Source: Hymenoscyphus infarciens (Eukaryota > Ascomycota > Leotiomycetes > Helotiales > Helotiaceae). Taken from it: DNA of 64,000 bases. The notes under the pieces are model-generated. The model ran no database searches and had not been told where the DNA came from. It saw only the letters and a list, made by a program, of their open reading frames with translations. This document shows, one piece after another, positions 54,929 to 64,000 of this stretch; the stretch's first letter is position 1, and the number at the start of each line of letters is the position of its first letter. The stretch covers positions 1-64,000 of the forward strand of contig LLCB01000134.1 of the NCBI GenBank assembly GCA_001414345.1, given 5' to 3'. The position numbers and the translations under genes were made by a program.

Positions 54929-56440
54929 TCATGCAACGACGACTGGTGCATCAACACCCTCATTCGTCTCATCACCAATCTCAACAATCGGGCTCTTGGT
55001 AGTCTGCTCCCCATTTAAGGAGAAGTTTCGCATAGCCATCGTGTTAATTGGAAGACCGCCCTTGCTAACAGTCTTGGTCTTCTTGGCGAACTCCCGCTTG
55101 ATACCATGATTGACAGCATCAAGGACAGTTTCGACTGTAATTTTTGGCTTGTAAGCAGGCTCGGTACCTTCCTGGTAGACACCGGTTTTGACGAGGATAG
55201 AGTACCACTCATTCTTCGATTTCTCGTTGAACATGTTGGTTCCTCGGATATCACTCTCTGGGGTGTCGCCGACGAAGTAGACCGTTTCTGGGGGTGCGTT
55301 GCAGTGATGTTCCTCCTTTCTCCATTGCTGTAGGAGTCTTGTTGCAAATTGGAATGTCCCGATTTGAGGCTTGCCAAAAGCGATGGTCTCGAGCTCCTTA
55401 CCTTTGGTGAGGTCTTTGAAGAGCATTTCGATCATCCTTCTGAGTGCACCCATGCCAAGACGGACGTTGTCATGTGCAGCTGACCAGACAATGTCGCTGT
55501 GAGAAAAGTAGATTGGTGGTCCTTCGTCGAAAGTCTCGGAGAGGGTACCAATGTAACCACCTTTCGACATGGCAAGATCGAGGATGATTTGGATATCACC
55601 AGCCCAGTCTCGGCTATCAGCAAAGACAAAGATGGCTTCAATCTTGGTCTTAGAGAAGTCCCGTTTCTTGGAGTTGCGGGTCTCTTCGTCGGTCAAGGTT
55701 CGGAATGGTGTTGTAGCTGCGTTGTCCTTGATGATATCACCAGGGGTGATTACATCACGGAATCCATAGCCTTCAGCGACGTGACGACACTTCTCTCCTT
55801 CACCACCAACGACGAGGACTGTTCCGTGTTGCTCAACCATCTCTCGCATTGGGGTATGACCACAGATGAATTGAGCAGGCGACACTTCGATGTCTAGCTG
55901 ACGTGATAAATCAATACAACGCTCTGCTTCGGTCTTTCCACCACCGTTGGTAAGAAAGATATATGGACTGTGATATGTTAGCGAGACACCAGCGACGCTA
56001 ATAAAATGTACTTACATTTTCATCCCATACTCATTCTCGCCGTTCAGCACTTTCATAGCTTCAATGGCCTCTGGGATTGGTCGTCCTCCTCGGATGAGAA
56101 CTCCATCGATATCGAAAGCAAATGCAAAGGAATCCACGGTAGGGAGATCCGCAGGGGTAAGAGGCGAGCTGGGTGTACCTGGTGAACTTGTTGAATCCGA
56201 AGCCGAAGAGGGAAGTGAGCCTTCTTCTTCCAAGTTCATGGCGTCTAGTTCGATTCTTGCCGTTTCCATGGAAGCAGCAAAGCCGGCATGGTAGGACTGG
56301 GCGCGTTGAACCATCATTCGTTCTGGGATAACAACAACTGGTCCGCCCTCTCGGATTTCTTGTGCGGTGGTGCTCATACTGGATAGACGTCTGAAATTTG
56401 GTCTCTTTGGTGGAGCCAACATTTTGGATGGAGGCGCCAT
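54929..56440 (-). CDS. HAD-superfamily hydrolase, CECR5/CUT-1-like (mitochondrial type)
   Basis: Two exons, 56440-56016 and 55967-54929, encode 487 residues. The 48-bp intron has a GTAAGT donor, a GCTAAC branch and a CAG acceptor. Residues 1-100 are a disordered leader with basic residues (PPKRPNFRRLS) that could act as a mitochondrial presequence. Motif I is FDIDGVLIRGG (Asp110, Asp112). The IPYIFLTNGGGKTEAERC loop spans the splice junction, and FVGDTPESDIRGTN is the metal-binding motif near the end. This layout is TIGR01456/CECR5, a HAD family of unsettled substrate. The Asp-x-Asp nucleophile pair is intact, so a phosphatase-type activity is plausible. The ATG at 56440 is used because no earlier in-frame ATG exists. 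A TATATATA stretch lies a few bases upstream. Confidence 0.9.
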
Positions 56441-57806
56441 GATGAGATATATATACTCGCAATTCACGGCCTATCCGTCTCGGTTATGGGGATTGCGGAG
56501 GAGCTGGAGTGCTGCGGAGGGATGTAGGAATAGGTGTGGGTCAAAAGGATATCTTCGTCTGAAACGGGGTGCTGAGAGCTGGGGTGAGGGGGCTAAACCC
56601 GGCTACTAGGTATTCGTGGAGAGGAGGAGGGTCGGATTGCGAGATGACAGGGCTTGGGAGGGTGTGGGAATGTCAGACGTGACTGCGGTCGAGTTGTTTG
56701 CGGCAATTAATGGCAGAATTAAAAGCAATCAAAGTCTGGTGGTAATGCAATTTATATGGATGTTAGAAGATCAGCGGAAAATGCGGCGTACTTCGTTCTT
56801 GTAGTACATCTGGATTGGCTTGACGTACCTGACTTGTGTATCAAGCTAATACTCAAACCAAGGCAAAGAGGTCGATAGTCATGATGATGAATTAGACTGG
56901 GCCCAAAAGACTGTTCCACGCGAAGATTGTAGTTCTATGGGCTGTTTAGAACGTCATGCTGGAGACAGCCCCGTACATCCCACTGTCGCCCGAATAATTA
57001 TTCGAGGGTTTTCCCTTAAACGGCATTATTGCGGGTCCTTTCAAAACCGTTCCCGAGTAACTCTCTGCCAATGGCGATGGTACGCATATGCATCTTTAGT
57101 TCTCACTCCCCTATCAATGCCCAAAGGAGCATGTGAGAGATGCAGCGATCGCAGGGGAGTTATGATTTATGAATTTTTGGTCTGATAGAGGCGATAGAGG
57201 CCGCCGCCAACAGTAGTTTGCGTGTCCCTCAAACGACTAGATGATTTGATGTCGTCTCGGCCATGGCCCATGACGCGGTTGTACAAGAGAGGCCGAGGGT
57301 GAGCCGCCGCCGAAGACCCCTGGTTGGTGGGTGGGAGGGCTGTGAAAGCAGCACCAGTTAGAATAGGGGATAGCAGGAAAATGCGGACTCGCTGCACCTC
57401 CCACCCGGAATGTTCTCGTCGCCGCCGCATCGTAATCCAGGAATTCCCTTCGGTGCGAGAATAAACCTCACAATGCCGTTGCCATTGGTGTGTGCAGAGT
57501 CAGGGTCCCGTCTCGAATCGTTGATATCGCTTATCTGGCCTATCGACGAGCGAAACTGCCCCTCCTTTTCCCCTCGGTCGCACCACACGTTGTTTCTCTC
57601 GCATGAAATAGAGTCCAATTGCCCCGCCATCGCCCCTACATCTCACTAACGCTCACGTCTTTGACCGTCTCACATGCAAATAAATCCTCAATGGTTTACT
57701 TGTATCTCACTCAAAATAGAGCCAAAGAGGAAGCCTGAACTCTCACCGATTACCCAATCGCCAAGTGTGAATTGTATCCACTGCAGAATCTCGTGCTCAT
57801 GGAATC
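56441..57806. other. Intergenic region upstream of the HAD gene
   Basis: Ordinary composition. Several frames of 60-90 codons are open on both strands but none has a start plus splice or domain support. Confidence 0.45.
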
Positions 57807-58337
57807 ATGGCTTTGGAAACTGGATCTTTCGGTGGATTTCCCTCCAAACTGCGGGAAGAATTCATCTCCAGGTATCACCCGCCGATAGTTTGAGGGGCCC
57901 CATTTGACAGGTCCTAAAAATTTGAAGTAGATGTTGATGATCCCAGTCATGCTTCTCCAGGTTTGCGGCCGCACCAAACAACAAATGCAAACGAGAAGTT
58001 GGGCAATTTTCATGTCGACAAAATCGAATACGGAATGCCAAGAACGGAATTCAAACTGCCGTTGTTTGTGAATCGGAATGGTGGCCCTTTTCAACCGTAT
58101 CCAGAAAGGATTGTTGGAAGTTTGATGGTCAGTAAAGAATTGGATGCCGAATTAAGTGGTTTTTTGGATGATGGTAAGTACGTACATGAATGTATTTTGT
58201 TGTCTTCAGCCGGCAATTTACGGCGTAGTGATACGTGGATAAAAGTAAGAGTACCTTTCGACGAGGCACATTCGAGGCACACTGATATACGGGATATTGA
58301 TACTCCAATTCCAAAACCATGTGTTATTCGTAGTTGA
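57807..58337 (+). CDS. Candidate two-exon gene, unrecognised (151 aa)
   Basis: Proposed exons 57807-57871 and 57947-58337. The first reads MALETGSFGGFPSKLREEFIS. A GTATCA donor and a CCCAG acceptor (75-bp intron) join it in frame to a 130-codon exon with protein-like content (GNFHVDKIEYGMPRTEF, LPLFVNRNGGPFQPYPERIV and SLMVSKELDAELSGFLDD). Within the second exon, a GTAAGT..CTTCAG stretch of 36 bases at 58172-58207 looks like an intron but is probably too short. Reading through it also stays open. The start resembles the FP.LP.ELR opening of fungal 2EXR/F-box-like proteins, weakly. It could equally be a decayed fragment. Confidence 0.3.
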
Positions 58338-61300
58338 CTCGGCCCTTTGACTCTCCGCCCACATGTATTTCTGCGCCAACTCTATCCTGATCCAGCTGGT
58401 AATTGCCCTGCATAGACATATGGGGATTGAACGGTAAAGATCGTGGGGAAAGATGGAGAAAATTCAGCAAAGGAGCGATCCCTGAATACACATCCCGCTC
58501 GGTGTGTGTATCAAGGTAAGGCTGATTGGGCAAAGATTGACCTGCTTCAGTTTGCTATACCTAGTTTACCATAATGCAACTACGGGTAAGCATTACTGAA
58601 TACTCGGTGTGATGATTTGGAAAAGGACCGTTCTGTTTGTTCGGTACTAATGAAATCTTGAATCCTCGAAAACCGGCTCAGCGGCCCGAACCAAAAGAAA
58701 TGCGTGATCTGTATGGGAATTGGAAAACTCTTCAAACCCAACTAGGGAAGTTGATAGAAATTCCCGCAAAATCCAACATAAATATAGAGACATCGTTCGC
58801 TTGTCTCAAACAATTTTCAAAACCAAGCAAATATTACACGTGATAGCTGAGTCACATGATATTCACAAGTCATGTGGTCTGGGAAACTTGTCCCTTCCAA
58901 CTTCAAATCTTTGGCACATCGAATGGAGATAGACAACACATGAATGAAAACAGTAAGAAGCATCTCTCTAGAACAAAACAACACTGAAAGCCCACTTGGG
59001 CGGCAAGATGATCGCAACACTATTCTTGCATCAAGAAAACAAGGAAACTTCGACCCTCTTCACTTTGCAGAAGCCACCCATCTTCGTGAAAGATAGACGA
59101 ACAGAAGCTGCCCCGAAAGGAGGGGAAGGAGGTGGTGAAGATCCTCTTTCTTCACTCAAAGTTCTCGATCCCCCAGCGAATTGTGTCACCAGACACTGCT
59201 CCCATATGCACTTGCTCCGAACTTCGTACAAAGAATGGAATAGTGCCGGTGATGCCCCCCTCGACACCCTTCTACCCGCTCGAGCTAATATGTTTGGTTG
59301 AATTGGATGATATCTCTTGGCTGATATGTACGGAGTATGCACCACATCACATTTCACCACTTGCTGCTTGCGGCCCCCTGTGAGTGCATGTTCGGTGAGC
59401 TCCACACCACCAACAGAACAAGAATCTGGCAAGTAACAACGTGCAAAGGGTTGCGATTGGTAACCAACTGACAACCAACTCGTCTTCTCTCCGAAGCCTC
59501 TTAACGCGGTACTGGGCACAAAGACCAGCCGCAACTCATCACCAGGACTCCAGAGAGGGGACAGGCGTGGGGCGATGGTGAGAATGGTCTGAATTGTCCC
59601 AATGCAGCAAGCAGCCTTCTCTTCTGCCTTGCAGGAGAGGGGCAGCTGAAGGGCGTAATCGTACAACGTTGCTGAACATTGGACAGGCATTGTTCCGATG
59701 ATAGAAAGTGCCTGTGCAGTATGGCGGGGAAACATTGCAGGCCGACGGGAGTTGCAGGCCGTAAATAGAATACAATAGCATTCTTCGCAATCGGAGCCTC
59801 TGTTTTTCCATTGATTCCCAAATAACGTTCAACGCTTCGTTACGTTGTGTTGCAAGTAGATTGATCCGCAAATTGATGCTCACATCATCCCAGCCTTTGA
59901 GCGTTCGAATCGTCCTGCCTGCGCAAAGGGTTGGTGTTTCCTGGTTCCTTGTCGTCGGGGCTTCCTGGCTGGCCTCGTCTCGTGAATTCGCAACCCGCGA
60001 AGCCGCAATTCTTGACCAATTTGCCTGGTGAGCCAACAACAACGGTGTTTGAAGGTCGCGCCTGAACCAACATGGACCAACAGCGCTTGAAGGCACAATT
60101 CATCACATCTGAAGCGAAGTCCGCGGATCATTGAGAGAATTCCAGATTCGTCATGGCAATGGTGATAGCCTCGCATTCCAATTCCCGGTCGGCTTGTCCC
60201 GTCACCCGCTCTTTCCATTGAACCTTCCACTGCGCGTCGTGGACTGGAACAGAGATGGGCGGTGGTTGGCGGCATTGGACTCTGGCCTCGTCATGTTGCT
60301 TGCGTCTGCCTTGCTCTTCGGTGAATTGGCCTGTCTCCACGTTGTCTTCCTTGGTCTGTCTCCCTTGGTCTGTCTCCCTTGGTCATGGTGGAATTAATCG
60401 TGGTGTCGAAATCAAGACCTTTCTGCGGTGTTTTGTTTGGCTCCCCTTCAGCCCGCCCGCCATGGGCTGGAAGGGTGGTGATTGGGTGGGCGTTTGTGAC
60501 AGTGCAGAGAGCAAATATTGGGGATACTCGTACTCTCAGCACGCACTGCAGAGATGCGCATCACGCTGCGAACATCCACAAGCGAAAAAAGAGGTTCCCA
60601 TGTATTTCTCCCATGTACTTCGAGGTGTGAGTGGTTGATACCACCCGGGATTTAGTCGCTGGTCGCCCGGTACGGTCTAGTGCTGTCGCTCACCTGCGTA
60701 CGCGCCGGGACTTGCATCGCTTGCATACGCCCGCAGACACTCTATCGAGTGAGAGGGCAATGAGGAGGGAGAGCAGAAGTGCCAGTCCACTCGAGGCTGG
60801 TCACTAAAAACGCCGCATCCAATACAAACGTCAACAGCCGATGTGGAACGGCAACAAAAATTGGTTCTCATGGTCAAGGGTCATGGATCCGTACGAGGCA
60901 TGTGGCCCAGTATTGCTCGCTTCCGAACCAACAACACCACTCACATCTCACCGTTCAATTCTTCCCCTCACGGCTCTGCTGGCTTCCCAGTGGAAGAACA
61001 GGAACAACAGCCACCATCTGCCCAGCCACAGCTGACCCGGCCGCCCCCTCGCTGGCCCTCCCATAAAGGCTGCTGTATCCCCATTCCAACATGTCTCTTT
61101 TTCCCTCTCCAAGCAAGCATTCAATCTTCAAGAGCTACTTTCGTCCGTTGTTTTTTTTCCTCCCTTTTTTTGTTACTCTCCGTCTCTCGAGCAGGTCTCA
61201 TAATATCAATCCTTCTTCATTCTAATTTTCACACAATCAAGTTGCCGGTCAACTCTTAATTTTATACCCCCTCCAAAAAACAACAGCTAGCACTTCTTGC

Positions 61301-61365
61301 TCCATCAAACCAATCACAATTCCCCCGGCCCGTCTATAATTCAGAAAAACAGAAATTCATACATA
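58338..61365. other. Long non-coding upstream region of the CBM48 gene
   Basis: 3 kb of GC-balanced sequence without a supported gene. Overlapping open frames of up to 234 codons exist on the minus strand (59031-60096) but two run side by side, which argues against coding. A 14-bp unit TTGGTCTGTCTCCC is repeated at 60351-60384. The last 300 bases are pyrimidine-rich, with a CATAAAGG box near 61062 and several CCCCT words, a usual upstream layout for a strongly expressed fungal gene. Confidence 0.5.
60351..60384. repeat. 14-bp direct repeat
   Basis: Two full units of TTGGTCTGTCTCCC and the start of a third. Confidence 0.8.
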
Positions 61366-62295
61366 ATGGCCGCCGTTCAATTGTCATTTGGTCTCCGTAC
61401 CTCCTCCAGTGTCAAGACTGTCCACCTTCTCGGGTCATGGGACAACTACTCTGGACAACTTCCCCTTGCCAAGGATAAGTCTTCCTCCAAATCCGGTTCG
61501 TGGAAGGGCACATTCAGATTCCAGGGCCAAACCCTCCAATCTGGACAAAGATACTGGTACTACTACATCATCGATGGTTACCACGTCTCCCACGACCCCG
61601 CCCAATCCTCCACCACCGAGCCAACCACCGGCCGCGTGTTGAACATCCTCGATGTCCCAAGCGAGAAGTCTTCTTCTTCCTCTTCCCACAAGTCTTCATC
61701 AAAGAGCAGCTCCTCCTCCTCCAAGCACTCTTCGTCATCAAAATCTTCATCCCACTCATCATCAAAGCACTCATCATCGTCCCGCGACAGCAAGCACTCC
61801 TCGTCCTCCTCCCGCCGCGAGTCCCGCCGCGACAACTTGACCGTCGACATCCCAAAAGGACGTCCTCTCTCCGTTTCGCAAATCAAGTCCCCAAAGCCCA
61901 TCACTCCACACGCCACCAAGTACATTTTGGAGTCCGACTACGCCGCCCCAACCGTCGAGGAGTTGACATCCCGCTTCAGCGCCTCCACCTTGGACCAATA
62001 CGACGAATACGATCTCGCCTCGTCGCCACCATCTTCCGTTGGCTCCAGCCTCTCGAGTCGATCCGACAGCAGCTCCCCAAGCTCCAGCTCCTCCCTCAGC
62101 GACTACAGCTCCTCTTCGTTGAGCTGCTCCTGCGAGAGATACGGTATCACCCGCTCCGGTGACCGTGTCAAGCTTGACTGCGGTGGATCGCGATGTGGTT
62201 ATGGTGATGACTCCAGCTCATGCTGCTCCTCGGACGAGGAAGAGAAATACGTTCCCGCCAGCTCTCGCCGCCACGGTGTTGTCATCCGAAGATGA
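61366..62295 (+). CDS. Glycogen-binding (CBM48/AMPK-beta type) protein with serine-rich tail
   Basis: A single-exon gene of 309 residues. Residues 1-98 form a CBM48 early-set domain: VQLSFGLRTSSSVKTVHLLGSWDNYSG, then SGSWKGTFRFQGQTLQSGQRYWYYYIIDGYHVSHDP and GRVLNIL, where the Trp and Tyr residues would line the carbohydrate site. Residues about 101-155 are an almost pure Ser/Lys/His/Arg low-complexity run. Residues about 165-225 contain RPLSVSQIKSPKPITPHATKYILESDYAAPTVEEL, and the C terminus has a cysteine cluster (SCSCERYGITRSGDRVKLDCGGSRCGYG) followed by an acidic DEEEKY. It lacks the kinase-binding domain of AMPK beta, so it is not SIP/GAL83. A role in glycogen or storage-carbohydrate targeting is an inference. 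The ATG at 61366 is used because the domain starts there; an upstream in-frame ATG lies in the leader. Confidence 0.9.
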   Translation: MAAVQLSFGLRTSSSVKTVHLLGSWDNYSGQLPLAKDKSSSKSGSWKGTFRFQGQTLQSGQRYWYYYIIDGYHVSHDPAQSSTTEPTTGRVLNILDVPSEKSSSSSSHKSSSKSSSSSSKHSSSSKSSSHSSSKHSSSSRDSKHSSSSSRRESRRDNLTVDIPKGRPLSVSQIKSPKPITPHATKYILESDYAAPTVEELTSRFSASTLDQYDEYDLASSPPSSVGSSLSSRSDSSSPSSSSSLSDYSSSSLSCSCERYGITRSGDRVKLDCGGSRCGYGDDSSSCCSSDEEEKYVPASSRRHGVVIRR

Positions 62296-63600
62296 GTGAG
62301 AAGATGAAATCGCAAGTCCTCTTCATTGAGTGATGTAAGAAAAAGAAAAGAAGAAGAACAAAAGGGGAAAGTTCCATTACAGAGAACATAATGCAAACAA
62401 ACGGCCGTTCATTCCTTCCGGCAACCAACAACAACAACCTGTTTTATACAGACGGCGCGCCAAAGCTGGTTTCTTTCGGCGCGCTATACGAAGTCGTCCG
62501 CTCCAGGGCTTTCTTTCGCTCGTATATGTCATTTTGTCAATATTCCATCCACGGATTCCTGCAAGCACATTTCTGGGAAGACGACCTGGATGAGTAGGGG
62601 AGGGGACGCATACCGAAGAGGATGGTATGGATAAGGAATGAAAAGTGGGACGGATGTACACGGGGGTATGTTTGGGTTCTTGCTTACAGAATGGTCCCTT
62701 GTACTAGCTTGGGCTAGCCATTTCGCTTTGGAAAGGGTTGTTTGTGCAAAGGTAGAAAGGTAGAAACACTGCACTTGCAAGGCCATAGCATAGCTGGGTG
62801 GACGATGATTGAATCTACTCTATAATACATCTATGTGACCTTTCCAAACTTGACTTTAGATACTTTGAAAAGTCCCGTGATCTCGAACTCTGGTGATAAC
62901 CTGGAATTCCTTTTTGACTCTCGTAAACAATCTTCCACTCTACCCCACGACACAATTAATTACCCCTCCTTCCCAAATAGGATATTCTTGGAGACACCAA
63001 ACCGCAACTCCACTTGAAGTCCACTTTATGAGCATTGTCTCCTGCCCCCCCCCCCTCCAGGTGGAACGGCGGAGGAGAAAAGAGCCCGCAGTTAGGCCCT
63101 AACTAACCCCTTACAAATCCACCCCCAGAAAATCTTTCGTATCCCCTCACCCTCCACCCTCCCACAATGGGGTAATTCTCGCTCCCACTCCACAGAGGGG
63201 AGTTTGGCCCGCGGCGTAGAGAAGGACAGGACTCTCGAGACACGATGAAGGGCACAGATTCGCAATAGAGGTGCTTGTTCTTTTAAGTAATGGAAATATA
63301 TAAATAAAATAAAATAAAAAGGAAGTGCTTATTTGACCTGACCTTCTTTCGCTCCAAATCGCCCGCCCGGCTTAGGGGATGTAAAGAATTCTCGACTGTG
63401 TCTGTAATGGACCTAACCATTCCTGGGAGAGTCGTCGATGCCGCTCTTTTCGGGAGTTGCAGAGGATCGGAAGCGGGAATCAGCAGTCAATCTCTGTCGT
63501 CGTTCCTGTTTCCTGTCAACACTGTCAAAGCCGGGTCCGGTGGCAAAACGAAAGTTGCCCTGACTATCGGTGGCAAGATCCTGAATCGTTGAGGAAACTT

Positions 63601-63630
63601 CAGACGAAAACAGACGAAAACAGACGAAAA
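63601..63630. repeat. 10-bp tandem repeat CAGACGAAAA, three units
   Basis: Three exact units. Confidence 0.95.
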
Positions 63631-63715
63631 CAACAAGCTAAGAAAAGATAGTACCTAGGTACGAAGTAGAAGAATGAGGCTTGAAAGACGGAGGCAATGC
63701 CCCACCGCGGAGTAG

Positions 63716-63735
63716 GCATCGCATCGCATCGCATC
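63716..63735. repeat. Pentamer microsatellite GCATC, four units
   Basis: Four exact units followed by GCAC. Confidence 0.95.
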
Positions 63736-64000
63736 GCACTTGCCCTCCGTATCCCACTGTTCTTGGGGATGACATCACAAGGTCTAGACGTTGAAAAAAA
63801 AGAAAGAAAAAAAATTACCTCTCAACAGGATTTCGCACGTACTTGCCTCCTTTGCTTGACCGCCTCCACTAAGTTGCGAGCGATAAGAAAGAAGTGCATG
63901 AGGGGTTTCATATGCAGTAGAGGCTCCGCAGTACCAGTACTGCTGCAGTGCCATCGTGCCTGCCATCGCATTATCGTGAAGTTGGAATCTGTCAAATGAC

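Larger units (their letters stand above)
62296..64000. other. 3' flank and intergenic region to the window end
   Basis: No supported gene. TATATAAATA followed by AATAAAATAAAATAAAA lies at 63296-63320 and could be a TATA box for a gene beyond or at 63398-63592, where a 64-codon frame (MSVMDLTIPG) is open. Two short tandem arrays are present: CAGACGAAAA three times (63601-63630) and GCATC four times (63716-63735). Confidence 0.45.

Noticed and set aside
58172..58207. 36-bp intron inside the candidate gene at 57807-58337
   Set aside because: Its ends look right, but it is shorter than other introns here (48-90 bp), and the reading frame stays open without splicing.
59031..60096. Overlapping minus-strand open frames of 234 and 185 codons
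   Set aside because: Two different frames are open over the same bases, neither has recognisable motifs or intron signals, and the region looks like the long upstream DNA of the CBM48 gene.
61500..62162. Open frames in other registers of the CBM48 gene, up to 220 codons
   Set aside because: They are shadows created by the biased serine codons of the real gene.

Overview
The window is nuclear DNA of a filamentous ascomycete (Pezizomycotina; a Leotiomycete is my guess, not shown). The evidence is short spliceosomal introns (48-90 bp, GTAAGT/GTGAGT donors, CTAAC/CTAAT branch sites), a dispersed 5S rRNA gene, a HET-domain gene, and sharply bimodal composition. AT-rich blocks full of dead retrotransposons alternate with gene islands of ordinary composition. 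In the AT-rich blocks the old reading frames carry TAA/TAG where glutamine codons are expected, and TG/CA dinucleotides have become TA. This is the mark of repeat-induced point mutation (RIP).

Layout. 1-6520 is a nest of elements: a gag-only LTR element (1-2400) inside the 3' part of a Gypsy element (2401-5298), which sits in the LTR of a miniature LTR element (5299-6220), followed by the end of a MITE (to 6520). 6521-7991 is a decayed gene with a SAP-like motif, three in-frame stops and a transposon-truncated 3' end. 9746-10873 is an intact SET-domain gene. 13215-29018 is one Copia-type element with 175-bp LTRs and TAACC target duplications. A complete Gypsy element with 477-bp LTRs and ATTAG duplications (17101-25150) interrupts it. 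Both elements hold an extra reading frame antisense to pol, upstream of the 3' LTR. 29831-30347 is a second copy of the MITE. 32768-33564 is an intact APH-family kinase gene stranded among repeats. 34141-37297 holds three solo LTRs and a complete miniature LTR element (35226-36183) with ATATA target duplications.

From 37.6 kb onward the window is mostly genes: 5S rRNA (minus strand); prohibitin PHB1 (minus) and QCR8 (plus) on a shared 220-bp intergenic promoter; NHP2 (plus); two unrecognised proteins (minus); a HET-domain protein (minus); a TA-flanked MITE in an AT-rich island; a DHDPS-family aldolase, an amidohydrolase-2 family lactonase/hydrolase and a CECR5-like HAD protein (all minus); a weak two-exon candidate; and a CBM48-type glycogen-binding protein with a serine-rich tail (plus).

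Functionally, PHB1 and QCR8 are both mitochondrial inner-membrane proteins and probably share regulatory DNA. The aldolase and amidohydrolase lie head to tail and could act on sugar acids and their lactones, though their substrates cannot be read from the sequence. The repeats matter mainly for genome defence: RIP has destroyed all coding frames of the elements, and the SAP-like gene beside them carries nonsense changes of the same kind. The features that look least described are the antisense frames in two unrelated LTR superfamilies and the miniature element whose primer-binding site matches the anticodon region of initiator tRNA-Met, as in Copia elements.
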